In this document: positions 7,035 to 15,435 of the stretch, in pieces
Layout of the letters: the number at the start of each line of letters is the position of its first letter
Numbering within the stretch: position 1 is the first letter of the stretch
DNA from: JBGFRR01 sp041695045
Lineage (GTDB): Bacteria; Bacteroidota; Ignavibacteria; UBA10030
Assembly (NCBI GenBank): GCA_041695045.1
Contig: JBGFRR010000158.1
Coordinates: 1 to 43,223 of the forward strand
DNA: 43,223 nucleotides
Direction: 5' to 3'
Program-made: the position numbers and the translations under genes
Notes under the pieces: generated by a model
Database searches by the model: none
Told to the model about the DNA's origin: nothing
The model's input: only the letters and a program-made list of their open reading frames with translations

Positions 7035-9155
7035 ATGAAAATGATTCTGTTTTGTTGTGTCAGCGCACTTCTTTTGATGGCCAATGACGCGATGGCTCAA
7101 AAGGTTGCCATCAAAGTTGAAGCGATGTCGATTCATCGTCTCAATACCATGGGACTTCCAAATCCCAACGATTGGGACAACGTATCAAGCGGTCTTACCA
7201 AAGTTGGAACCGGCACCATGGTCTGGTTATCGGGAGGGGATATTACCGGCGACTCGACGTACAAGGCTGGCGCGAATTATCTCTGGAGCATAACGTCACG
7301 CCCTACCGGATCCACCGCGTCGCTGGCGCACACCACGACGCAATGGACGTCCTTCCAGCCCGACAGAGAAGGGGACTACGTTATCCGGCTCACCATCGGA
7401 GCCAAGGATACAACCGTTACCATCACCTCTGCAACGTATACCGGTGTGGACTGGAAAAACATCTCCGGTGCTCCCATGAATTGTGCCTCTTGCCATCGGA
7501 CCGCAGCTCCGGAACCCCTCGCCAAGTGGAGAGAATCCGCACATGCCAAAATGTTTGAGCGTGGGATGAGTGGCCGGATCGCAGCAGATTGGGGGGAGTC
7601 GTGCTTTAAGTGTCACACGACAGGCTACAACAAGAACGCGCTCGCGGTGAACAAGGGATTCGATGACGTAGCAACATCGTTGGGGTTCGTCGAGAGCCAG
7701 TGGAGGCCCTGGCGTACCGGGCTGTATGATTCCCTCCTGACCACTGACAAGAAAAATCTGAGTCTGCATGCCACAGTCGGATGTGAGAGTTGTCATGGTC
7801 CGTACAATCCCCAACACTTCGGCAAGGGCACGCAGCCGATACCCTGGGATGCGGGAACATGCGCCCAGTGCCATGACGCGCCAGGACGGTACAACACAGT
7901 GGCTCAGTGGGAGAATACAGTCCATAGCGGGAAAGTATCGAGCGTTGCCAACCGGCGTGGCTATACAGGTGCCGCCCTTATAACGTCCTTTACGCTGGAC
8001 GCCTGCGTCCGTTGCCACGACGGTCAGGCATACGTCAACTTCACGGAGGGACGTTCCTTTGACCCTCGCGTTGCCTCCGGGTACAGCAGGCTTGCGCGCA
8101 CGCCCATCACCTGCGTTACCTGCCACGAGCCACATAGTACCGCGTTGCGAAAGGCGCCCGCAGCATCGGATACACTCTCAACGGGCTTCCGGTTAGCAGC
8201 CGTGGATTTCGGGAAGGGAAGCACCTGTGTGGACTGCCACAAGTACCGACGTTTTGGCGACTTCGAAATTAATCGACCTATGCACCGATTCTGGGGTCCA
8301 CACTATGGTGTCGTCGATGTGTTCGTGGGTCAAAGCGCAGCCGGCGTTCCCGGGTTTGTGAGCGGACACCGGCTTGTCGGCAACACCTGTGTCGGCTGCC
8401 ACATGCAAGCGACGCCGGACACGAGTTCAATAGCTCGCGACAAGGTCGGCATGCACACATGGAACATTCGGTATGTTGCTCCGGACGAAAAAAAGCACGA
8501 TACGGTCGAAGGGTGCAAGTCGTGTCACGGCAGCATCACAACATACGACGACATCATTTCCTCATTGGACTACGACGGCAATGGCAGAAGGGAAGCGTTC
8601 ACGACGGAAGTGAAGAATCTTCTGAAGCGCCTTGGAAGAGCGCTGCCGCCGTTCGGCGTCGAAAAAGTGACGGCGGGAGACATCGACCGGACTGCCATCG
8701 CCACGAGTAGGGATTCCGTTAGGCTGAAAACCGCGTTCTGGAACTGGCTCTATGTGAAGAACGACGGCAGCTACGGGATTCACAATCCGACTCACGTCGT
8801 CAACGTCCTCCAGCAGTCGTTGAAGCTGTTAGGCTACAGCCTGACGGGCGCCGACCTTGTCGAGGAGAACGTCCCGCGAGTTTTCGAACTTGGTCAGAAT
8901 TATCCGAACCCCTTCAACCCGGCCACCAGAATCATGTTTACGGTGCCGAAGCAATCCCACGTACGCCTGCAGGTCTTCGACGTCACCGGTCGAGTCGTTG
9001 CATCGCTGGTTGACGAAGTACTTCCGCCCGGTACGCATGCGGCCGAGTGGAATGCCCGTTCGCAGGACGGAAGGCTTCTGGCAAGCGGTGTGTACTTCTA
9101 TACGCTGAGCGCTGAGAACTTTTTCGCCAGTCGTAAGATGCTGCTGTTGAGGTAA
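7035..9155 (+). CDS. nine-heme cytochrome c with T9SS sorting domain
   Basis: A 706-residue secreted cytochrome. The start MKMILFCCVSALLLMANDAMA is a clear Sec signal; the ATG at 7035 follows GGAGGTCCCT, and the frame upstream of it to 6876 is not credible. Residues about 25-140 resemble a PKD/Ig-like beta domain. Nine CXXCH motifs follow: CASCH, CFKCH, CESCH, CAQCH, CVRCH, CVTCH, CVDCH, CVGCH and CKSCH. The last ~90 residues begin LGQNYPNPFNPATRI and end ASGVYFYTLSAENFFASRKM, a typical type IX secretion C-terminal sorting domain. The protein should therefore be delivered through the outer membrane to the cell surface. It is divergent from marR and the 11-motif lipoprotein. The stop region is duplicated 168 bases downstream. 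Confidence 0.9.
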   Translation: MKMILFCCVSALLLMANDAMAQKVAIKVEAMSIHRLNTMGLPNPNDWDNVSSGLTKVGTGTMVWLSGGDITGDSTYKAGANYLWSITSRPTGSTASLAHTTTQWTSFQPDREGDYVIRLTIGAKDTTVTITSATYTGVDWKNISGAPMNCASCHRTAAPEPLAKWRESAHAKMFERGMSGRIAADWGESCFKCHTTGYNKNALAVNKGFDDVATSLGFVESQWRPWRTGLYDSLLTTDKKNLSLHATVGCESCHGPYNPQHFGKGTQPIPWDAGTCAQCHDAPGRYNTVAQWENTVHSGKVSSVANRRGYTGAALITSFTLDACVRCHDGQAYVNFTEGRSFDPRVASGYSRLARTPITCVTCHEPHSTALRKAPAASDTLSTGFRLAAVDFGKGSTCVDCHKYRRFGDFEINRPMHRFWGPHYGVVDVFVGQSAAGVPGFVSGHRLVGNTCVGCHMQATPDTSSIARDKVGMHTWNIRYVAPDEKKHDTVEGCKSCHGSITTYDDIISSLDYDGNGRREAFTTEVKNLLKRLGRALPPFGVEKVTAGDIDRTAIATSRDSVRLKTAFWNWLYVKNDGSYGIHNPTHVVNVLQQSLKLLGYSLTGADLVEENVPRVFELGQNYPNPFNPATRIMFTVPKQSHVRLQVFDVTGRVVASLVDEVLPPGTHAAEWNARSQDGRLLASGVYFYTLSAENFFASRKMLLLR

Positions 9156-9323
9156 AAAATGTTGTTAGATCCCGTCACGACCAAAGCCGTGACGGGATGT
9201 CCCGCCGTCCAGGATTCCGCTTGTTAGCGGGATGCAGGATAGCGGAACTCATTCCGACTGCAAACTTAACTTCGCTCTGCTCGTTAAGTTTGGTCGGAAT
9301 GGCAGATGCTGCTGTTGAGATAA
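9136..9323 (+). repeat. direct repeat of the cytochrome 3' end around a palindromic insert
   Basis: AGATGCTGCTGTTGAG, the last codons of the cytochrome gene, occurs at 9136-9151 and again at 9304-9319. Counting the stop, 19 of 20 bases match. The 152 bases between hold a perfect 11-bp hairpin ATCCCGTCACG/CGTGACGGGAT (9169-9198), a GGATTCCGC/AGCGGGAT hairpin and a long imperfect palindrome ATTCCGACTGCAAACTTAAC/GTTAAGTTTGGTCGGAAT (9250-9300). This looks like an insertion at the stop codon that duplicated its target. Confidence 0.6.
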
Positions 9324-9398
9324 GGACATTTGTCCTCGTCCGTTTACAGCTCTTCACAGCGTTTTGCTCAACGTGCGTGATTGATGATCGACTCTCCA

Positions 9399-9430
9399 AG
9401 GCCAGCTCACGGGCTGGTCTTTTCTTTCCT
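9399..9430 (+). terminator. rho-independent terminator
   Basis: AGGCCAGC and GCTGGTCT form an 8-bp stem with one G-U pair and a short loop, followed by TTTTCTTT. It would end the T9SS cytochrome transcript. Confidence 0.55.
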
Positions 9431-9531
9431 ATTGTTCTTCTCATGAACGGGAGATGTTCGCAGAAGTAAGAATTAAAGTCCCTCTACACATCAGAACACC
9501 GTCTTTTTTCCTCATCCAGAAGCTTCTTCTG

Positions 9532-9546
9532 TGGTACGCGAATTGA
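9532..9546 (+). promoter_or_regulatory. weak sigma-54-like site before transketolase
   Basis: TGGTACGCGAATTGA keeps the GG-N10-G spacing but departs from consensus at two conserved positions. It ends 54 bases before the start codon. I see no better promoter in 9431-9600. Confidence 0.25.
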
Positions 9547-9600
9547 CGGCTGGATAAGAAATTCTCCGGCTGTAATCTCACCATCATTGTGAGGAGCTTC

Positions 9601-11628
9601 ATGCCGTTGATCGACTCACAAACCGGAGCCGTTCGGAAGATTTTTTCCATTCATGAGCTCATCCAGGCCGCCAACCACATGCGCGGGCTTGACCTCGTTT
9701 GCCTCGCCGCGGCAGGATCGGGTCATGCGGGCGGAACGCTTTCCATCATGGATATCACTGCTGCGCTCTACCTCCATGTTGCGCGGCACGATCCCGCGAA
9801 CCCAACGTGGGCCGGTCGCGACCGCATTGTCTGGTCGGCGGGCCACAAAGCCCCTGCCCTATACATTGGACTCGGCATGGCCGGCTTCTACGACGTCAAA
9901 GAGGTTGTCACACTCCGCAAGCTCGGCAGTCCGTTTCAAGGTCATCCGCACTGGCTCAAACTCCCCGGCGTCGAAGCGTCAACAGGATCGCTCGGACAAG
10001 GACTCAGCATCGCTGTCGGCATGGCGCTCGGCTTGCGACTCGATACGGTCGATGCGCGCGTCTATTGCATCATGGGAGATGGAGAACAACAGGAGGGACA
10101 AATCTGGGAAGCGGTGATGGAGGCAGGACACTACAAGCTCGACAACCTCATCGGCATTATCGACCGGAACAGACTTCAGATTGATGGATGGGTGAAGGAT
10201 GTGATGAACGTGGAAGTGTTAGGAGAAAAGTATCGCAGCTTCGGATGGGAAACGATCGAAGTGAACGGCCACGACATGGAAGCGATCGTGAAGGCGTTCG
10301 ATCAAGCGAAGGCCGTGAACGGCAAGCCCGTCGTCATTATCGCCGACACGGTGAAGGGGAAGGGAGTGGATTTCATGGAAGATGTTGCGGGGTGGCACGG
10401 GAAAGCCCCCTCGTTCGATGAGATGCGGCGTGGGCTGCGGCAACTCGGGCTTGAAGAGACACTCCCTGTTGACGAGATGCTGCATCACGCGCAAACGTAT
10501 CAGAGACATGTTGAGATTGAACTCAGCCACAAAGTCCCGAACTTCGGTCGCGACTACTGGTGGAACACCGACGAACTGATGCGCGTGGAGATGCAGCCGA
10601 CGCGGAAGGGTTTCGGTCAGGCACTGCAACGACACGGCGGCGACGAACGCATTGTTTGTCTCGGTCTCGACATCTCCAGCTCGATCACCATCAGCGACTT
10701 CTATGAAAAGAACCCGGAGCGTAAGAACCGCTGGATCAGTATCGGAATTGCGGAGCAGAGCGCAGTCTGTGTGGCGGCGGGATTGGCGCGAGAGGGGAAG
10801 ATTCCTGTGCTCGGAACCTACGGGACGTTTGCCGCGGGTCGCTGCCTCGACCAGATTCGGACGACGGTTTGCTACGGCGAGTTGAACGTCCTCATCGCCG
10901 GTGCGCACGGCGGCGTCTCCGTCGGTCCGGACGGTGCGACGCATCAGGCTCTTGAAGATCTTTTTCAAGTTTGCGGACTTCCGAACATGCATGTCTCCGT
11001 CCCGTGCGATATCATCGAGACACGCAAGGCAACCGAGCATTTTCTCTTTGGCCTTCAAGGGCCGAAGTACATCCGGTTTGCGCGCGAGGCCACTCCGATT
11101 GTGACGACAGAGGCGACGCCGTATGTGTTCGGCAAGGCGAATATCATTCGCTTTCGTCAGGAACAGCAGCGTTTTCTCGATGCGTTCGAGACCGTCCTCG
11201 CTGCCGACTACGATGATGAGCATGAAGACCTCGCCGTCATCGCCTGCGGTCCGATGGTGCCGGAAGCCATGCGCGCAGCCTACATCCTTAAGCAGGAATT
11301 TGACCTTGAGACGCGGGTCGTGAACATGCACACGCTGAAACCGCTCGACGCTGAAGCCGTCATTCGAGCGGCGAAGTCAACCCGCCTGATTATCACGGCA
11401 GAAGAACATCAGATTGGGGGATTGGCGGACCGGGTCAGCCGAATGATCACCGAGTCGGCAGCGATGATCCAGCATCCTGTCGTCACTGGTGCCATCGGGG
11501 TAAAGGATCGCTTTGGGGAATCCGGTGCGCCGTGGGAGTTGGTCAAAGAGTTTGAAGTCAGCGCGGAGCACATTGTTCGCAAAGCATACGAGTTGCACGA
11601 GTTGAAACGGAAATCAATTTCTGCCTGA
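9601..11628 (+). CDS. tkt: transketolase
   Basis: A 675-residue thiamine-diphosphate enzyme moving two-carbon units between sugar phosphates in the non-oxidative pentose phosphate pathway. The N-terminal half has GSGHAGGTLS near residue 40, GHKAPALY, ASTGSLGQGLS and the cofactor motif GDGEQQEGQ near residue 160. A joint near residue 300 leads to the pyrimidine-binding half (SIGIAEQSAVCVAAGLA) and a C-terminal domain. The two halves resemble the separately encoded subunits of archaeal-type transketolases joined in one chain. The ATG at 9601 follows GAGGAGCTTC; an upstream GTG at 9589 is less likely. No neighbouring pentose-phosphate gene is visible. Confidence 0.92.
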   Translation: MPLIDSQTGAVRKIFSIHELIQAANHMRGLDLVCLAAAGSGHAGGTLSIMDITAALYLHVARHDPANPTWAGRDRIVWSAGHKAPALYIGLGMAGFYDVKEVVTLRKLGSPFQGHPHWLKLPGVEASTGSLGQGLSIAVGMALGLRLDTVDARVYCIMGDGEQQEGQIWEAVMEAGHYKLDNLIGIIDRNRLQIDGWVKDVMNVEVLGEKYRSFGWETIEVNGHDMEAIVKAFDQAKAVNGKPVVIIADTVKGKGVDFMEDVAGWHGKAPSFDEMRRGLRQLGLEETLPVDEMLHHAQTYQRHVEIELSHKVPNFGRDYWWNTDELMRVEMQPTRKGFGQALQRHGGDERIVCLGLDISSSITISDFYEKNPERKNRWISIGIAEQSAVCVAAGLAREGKIPVLGTYGTFAAGRCLDQIRTTVCYGELNVLIAGAHGGVSVGPDGATHQALEDLFQVCGLPNMHVSVPCDIIETRKATEHFLFGLQGPKYIRFAREATPIVTTEATPYVFGKANIIRFRQEQQRFLDAFETVLAADYDDEHEDLAVIACGPMVPEAMRAAYILKQEFDLETRVVNMHTLKPLDAEAVIRAAKSTRLIITAEEHQIGGLADRVSRMITESAAMIQHPVVTGAIGVKDRFGESGAPWELVKEFEVSAEHIVRKAYELHELKRKSISA

Positions 11629-11733
11629 TACGAACGATGTTGGGAAGCCAATGACAAAGAGGGACATGTCGCTGGGCGGAACAGCAGCGGACGCAGATTG
11701 AACAAATAACCGACCTCCTCATCAAGGTGACCC

Positions 11734-12972
11734 ATGAACCTCGCATCGCGTGTTTTTCGATTAGGGACGGAAACGGCGTTTGATGTGCTTGCCGAGGTCA
11801 ACGAGCTTCGAGCGAAGGGGCGAGACATTATCGCCCTCTCGATTGGCGAGCCAGCCTGTGCGACGGCGTCTTCCATCAAAGACGCAGCGAAGAAAGCGCT
11901 CGACGATAACCTGACGCACTACAGCCCGTCGGCCGGCATCGCGGAGTTCCGGCAGGAAATTGCGCGGTACGTATCGGCGACCCGGAATGTTCCCGTCGAT
12001 CCCTCGGAAGTTGTCGTTGTGCCCGGCGGCAAACCCATCATCTTCTTCAGCATGCTCGCGTGTGTAGAAGAAGGGGACGAGGTGATCTACCCGCTTCCCG
12101 GCTATCCGATCTATGAGTCGATGATCAACTTTGTCGGTGCGAGGCCGGTACCGCTGCGCGTGCGCGAGGAGAAGAAGTTCAGCTTCGATGTACGCGACCT
12201 GCGCGAGAAAATCTCCGACCGCACCAAGATGATCATCGTCAACTCGCCGCACAATCCAACCGGCGGCATTATCCCGAAGAACGACCTGCATGAAATCGCA
12301 GAGCTGTCGCTCAAGCACGATCTCTGGGTTCTTTCGGACGAAATCTATTCGCGCATCGTCTACGAAGGCCGTGCCGAGAGCATTATCCAATTTCCCGGGA
12401 TGAAGGAGCGGACGATCGTTCTCGACGGCCACTCGAAGACGTACGCGATGACGGGCTGGCGCGTTGGATACGGAGCCATGCCGAAGGAACTGGCATTCTA
12501 TGTCGCTCGGCTCATGACGAACTCCAATTCCTGCACGGCGACGTTCACGCAGTATGCCGGCATGGAAGCCATGCGCGGGTCGCAAGAATCCGTGGAGGCG
12601 ATGGTAGGGGAGTTCCGCGCCAATCGTGACCTCATCGTTGCCGGCCTCAATCGCATCGACGGATTTTTCTGTCATACGCCCGCCGGTGCATTCTATGCGT
12701 ACCCGAACGTGACGCGTGTGTGTCGGAAGCATGGGTTCAGAGATTCGAAGCAGTTGCAGCAATTCCTTCTCCATAAAGGCGGCGTTGCTGTACTGGGGCA
12801 GCAATGCTTCGGGACGCGCTCGAAGGAGGACGACCAGGAGTACATTCGACTCTCGTATGTCTCCTCAGCACAGGATATCATGGAAGGCCTGCGGCGTATT
12901 GAAGCGGCGCTTTCGGATGATCGATTGGTGGGGGAGTTCCTAGAGGAAGTACAGATACAGGAAACACGCTGA
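11734..12972 (+). CDS. class I aminotransferase, aspartate aminotransferase-like
   Basis: A 412-residue PLP enzyme of fold type I. The cofactor Lys is about residue 235 in LDGHSKTYAMTGWRVGYG, and the Arg that binds the substrate carboxylate is provided near the C-terminus (YIRLSYV). NSPHNPTGG at 170-178 and SDEIYSRI at 201-208 are the cofactor-ring contacts. Typical substrates are aspartate, alanine or aromatic amino acids; specificity cannot be read. AAGGTGACCC precedes the ATG. It lies 105 bases after transketolase with no terminator, so co-transcription is possible. Confidence 0.88.
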   Translation: MNLASRVFRLGTETAFDVLAEVNELRAKGRDIIALSIGEPACATASSIKDAAKKALDDNLTHYSPSAGIAEFRQEIARYVSATRNVPVDPSEVVVVPGGKPIIFFSMLACVEEGDEVIYPLPGYPIYESMINFVGARPVPLRVREEKKFSFDVRDLREKISDRTKMIIVNSPHNPTGGIIPKNDLHEIAELSLKHDLWVLSDEIYSRIVYEGRAESIIQFPGMKERTIVLDGHSKTYAMTGWRVGYGAMPKELAFYVARLMTNSNSCTATFTQYAGMEAMRGSQESVEAMVGEFRANRDLIVAGLNRIDGFFCHTPAGAFYAYPNVTRVCRKHGFRDSKQLQQFLLHKGGVAVLGQQCFGTRSKEDDQEYIRLSYVSSAQDIMEGLRRIEAALSDDRLVGEFLEEVQIQETR

Positions 12973-12990
12973 ACGAGATGAGGTGAAGCG

Positions 12991-13175
12991 ATGAAGAACA
13001 CCCTGGTATAGCGGTACTGCTGATAGGGTGCTCCGCCGCCGCGACGTGGTCGGAACGAAGCAGCAAGGTGCGCGTGCAGGTGAGAAACGACGGCGCCACG
13101 TCGGTACGGATTTACGCCATCACGGCACTCGGGTCGAAAATCTACATAACCATCAACATAACCGAAAGCCCATGA
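12991..13175 (+). pseudogene. frameshifted remnant of a small lipoprotein gene
   Basis: The ATG at 12991 has AGGTGAAGCG upstream, but its frame stops after six codons. Two bases over, a frame continues without stop as AVLLIGCSAAATWSERSS, then VRVQVRNDGATSVRIYAIT and on to a stop at 13173-13175. Hydrophobic residues, a lipobox-like LLIGCS and a short beta-rich tail suggest a small lipoprotein whose signal region has been shifted. The family is not identified. The rest of the gap to 13261 holds only a 30-codon frame without ribosome-binding site. Confidence 0.5.
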
Positions 13176-13260
13176 CAGTCTGGCTGAAGAAATCGCTGGA
13201 CAGTCTGCAGAGAACTTCTTACGTTATGGCCAACCCTCAGCACCAAGAAGAGGTCGCCCG

Positions 13261-14757
13261 TTGAAACGACTGTTCCCCACTTCGTTCTACAACCCTGTGA
13301 CGCTTGTCGGCGCTGCCATCGCGTCCGTCAGCTTCGGACTCATCCTCTTTTTGATGGTGCTCGAGCTTCTGGACCCGAACCAGAAACCGTACATGGGTGT
13401 CATTGCCTTTGTTATCCTTCCCGGTGTTTTGCTGTTCGGCGTCGGTCTGATCATTCTCGGCATCATCCGGCAGCATCGACGCGAGCGGTTGGGTACGGCG
13501 AAAGAGCTTCATCTGCCGGTCATCGACCTCAACAAGCCGGATCATCGGACAGCGGTGGTGTACTTTTCGTTTGGCACAATCCTGCTCTTGATCTTTTCTG
13601 CGTTCGGAAGTTTCAAGGCGTATGAGTACACTGAAACCGACGCATTCTGCGGCGAAATATGCCACAAGGTGATGGAACCGGAGTACGCCGCCTATCAGCT
13701 CTCCCCCCATGCGCGTGTCGGATGCGTGGAGTGTCACATCGGTCCCGGCGCCGGGTGGTTTGTGCGCTCGAAGCTTTCCGGCGCGTATCAGGTGTATGCA
13801 ACGGTCTTTGATAAGTACCCGCGTCCCATTCCCACCCCCATCGAGAATCTGCGCCCCGCTCAGGAAACATGCGAGCAGTGCCACTGGCCGCAACACTTCT
13901 TCAGCGAGAAGCAGAGGAACATTACGAACTTCATCTCCGACGAACACAACACGATGTGGAACCTCACGCTGCTGATGAAAACCGGCGGCGGCAACATCGA
14001 AACCGGTCCTACCTCCGGCATCCACTGGCACATGAACATTACGAACGAAGTCACCTACGTTGCCATCGACCGGCAGAGGATGGAGATTCCCTGGGTGCAA
14101 GTCAAGTCGAAGGACGGTATCACGCGCGTCTACCGAGACCCCGATGTGCAGCTGACGGAGGAAGAACTGGCAGCGTATCCGCGGAGAAGAATGGATTGTA
14201 TCGATTGCCATAATCGGCCGACGCACATTTACCATCCGCCGATGCGTTCGGTGAACCAGGCGTTAGAGCATAACTGGATCGACCGTTCGCTGCCGTACAT
14301 CAAAAGTATCGGTGTGCGATTACTGGAACAGCCGTATACAACCCGGCGAGTGGCGCTCGACAGTATCCGACTTGTGGTGGAGGAGTACTATCGTTTGAAC
14401 TATCCGGCGGTGTATTCGGGGCGGAAGCGGCAGATTGAGACAGCCGTCAACGAGCTGCAGAAAATCTATCGGCGCAACTATTTCCCGGAGATGAAACATG
14501 ACTGGCGGGAGTTTCCGGATCACATCGGCCACATGTTCTCGCCGGGATGCTTCCGCTGTCACAACGACCGGCATGTCAGCGACGACGGAAAAGTTCTCTC
14601 GAAAGATTGCAACGCCTGCCATACCATCATGGCCCAGGGGTATGAACGGGAGAAGCTTCGGGTTTCGTTGGCGGGGGTTGAGTACGAACATCCGATTGAT
14701 ATCGGCGGTGCATGGAAGACGATGAACTGCAGCGATTGCCACAGCGCGACAAAATAA
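13261..14757 (+). CDS. NapC/NirT-like membrane multiheme cytochrome c
   Basis: A 498-residue inner-membrane cytochrome. Three hydrophobic segments lie near residues 14-38, 45-68 and 100-117. The heme region follows: CGEICH (CX3CH spacing), CVECH, CEQCH, CIDCH, CFRCH, CNACH and CSDCH. The block from CGEICHKVM to CVECHIGPGAGWFVRSKLSG is the NapC/NirT/NrfH signature of quinol dehydrogenases, which pass electrons from menaquinol to periplasmic partners. The chain is longer than classical NapC (about 200 residues) because of extra hemes and a helical insert. The start is a TTG at 13261 after AAGAGGTCGCCC. It is followed by a repeat element and then the Rieske/cytochrome b genes, suggesting an associated quinol-oxidising module. 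Confidence 0.88.
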   Translation: MKRLFPTSFYNPVTLVGAAIASVSFGLILFLMVLELLDPNQKPYMGVIAFVILPGVLLFGVGLIILGIIRQHRRERLGTAKELHLPVIDLNKPDHRTAVVYFSFGTILLLIFSAFGSFKAYEYTETDAFCGEICHKVMEPEYAAYQLSPHARVGCVECHIGPGAGWFVRSKLSGAYQVYATVFDKYPRPIPTPIENLRPAQETCEQCHWPQHFFSEKQRNITNFISDEHNTMWNLTLLMKTGGGNIETGPTSGIHWHMNITNEVTYVAIDRQRMEIPWVQVKSKDGITRVYRDPDVQLTEEELAAYPRRRMDCIDCHNRPTHIYHPPMRSVNQALEHNWIDRSLPYIKSIGVRLLEQPYTTRRVALDSIRLVVEEYYRLNYPAVYSGRKRQIETAVNELQKIYRRNYFPEMKHDWREFPDHIGHMFSPGCFRCHNDRHVSDDGKVLSKDCNACHTIMAQGYEREKLRVSLAGVEYEHPIDIGGAWKTMNCSDCHSATK

Positions 14758-14780
14758 CGCGTGAAGATTCTTCCCAGTAC

Positions 14781-14965
14781 CTCAAGTTGAGCGCCCGGCT
14801 TTTTTTCATGGGCTGAAGCCCGTGGTGTTTTAAGGGATTCTTCTAGTCCCGACCTGAAGGTCGGGGCAATAGCCACGTCCTTCAGGACGTGGTCGACGAT
14901 TTTAATCAACAAGTACGGGGGTTTCAACCCCTTCAAACAAGCGCTCAACTTGAGCTCAACTTGAG
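14781..14965 (-). repeat. nested-hairpin intergenic element, copy 2 (inverted)
   Basis: Inverted copy of the element at 4559-4769. The terminal repeats are CTCAAGTTGAGCGC at 14781-14794 and 14941-14954, with an extra CTCAACTTGAG at 14955-14965. Inside, in reverse order, lie GGGCTGAAGCCC, CCGACCTGAAGGTCGG, CCACGTCCTTCAGGACGTGG and GGGGTTTCAACCCC. CAGTAC flanks it at 14775-14780 and 14967-14972, possibly a target duplication. It separates the NapC-like gene from the Rieske gene, which starts nine bases after the element. Confidence 0.7.
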
Positions 14966-14973
14966 TCAGTACA

Positions 14974-15435
14974 ATGAACTCCGACAACGGCTATCCGACT
15001 CATTCAACCGATCAAGGCAAGCGCGACTTCCTCAAGTATGTTCTCGGTAGCAGCGCACTGGCGTGGCTTGCGGCAGTGTTCTACCCTATTCTGGCGTACA
15101 TGAAACCGCCACCACTCAGCGACGTCGAGGTCAGCAGCGTGAAAGTTGGAAAGCTCGCCGAGCTTGAGGATGGAACGATCATCCGCTTCGGCATGAAGCC
15201 GGTCATCCTTGTCAAGAATCCCACCGGAGAGTTCCGCGCCTACGGGGCAACTTGCACACACCTCGACTGCACCGTTCAGCTTCGTTCCGACTTGGGCGTG
15301 ATTTGGTGCGCGTGCCACAACGGGCGATTCGACCTCAACGGCCGCAACATTGCCGGCCCGCCTCCGCGACCGCTCGATGTGTACCGCGTGGTCGTGCAGG
15401 GCGACGAAGTGTTCGTTTCGAGAGCAACCGCATGA
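14974..15435 (+). CDS. petC: Rieske iron-sulfur protein of a bc-type complex
   Basis: A 153-residue membrane-anchored Rieske protein. The N-terminal GKRDFLKYVLGSSALAWLA is a Tat-like anchor (KRDFLK), followed by a flexible neck. The [2Fe-2S] ligands are Cys94 and His96 in CTHLDC and Cys112 and His115 in CACHNGRF; Cys99 and Cys114 would form the stabilising disulfide. It accepts electrons from quinol at the Qo site of the cytochrome b encoded next. The ATG has no clear ribosome-binding site because the repeat element ends just upstream. Its stop overlaps the cytochrome b start (ATGA). Confidence 0.93.
   Translation: MNSDNGYPTHSTDQGKRDFLKYVLGSSALAWLAAVFYPILAYMKPPPLSDVEVSSVKVGKLAELEDGTIIRFGMKPVILVKNPTGEFRAYGATCTHLDCTVQLRSDLGVIWCACHNGRFDLNGRNIAGPPPRPLDVYRVVVQGDEVFVSRATA

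Noticed and set aside
13172..13264. 30-codon frame before the NapC-like gene
   Set aside because: No ribosome-binding site and no recognisable features; probably leader sequence after the decayed lipoprotein gene.
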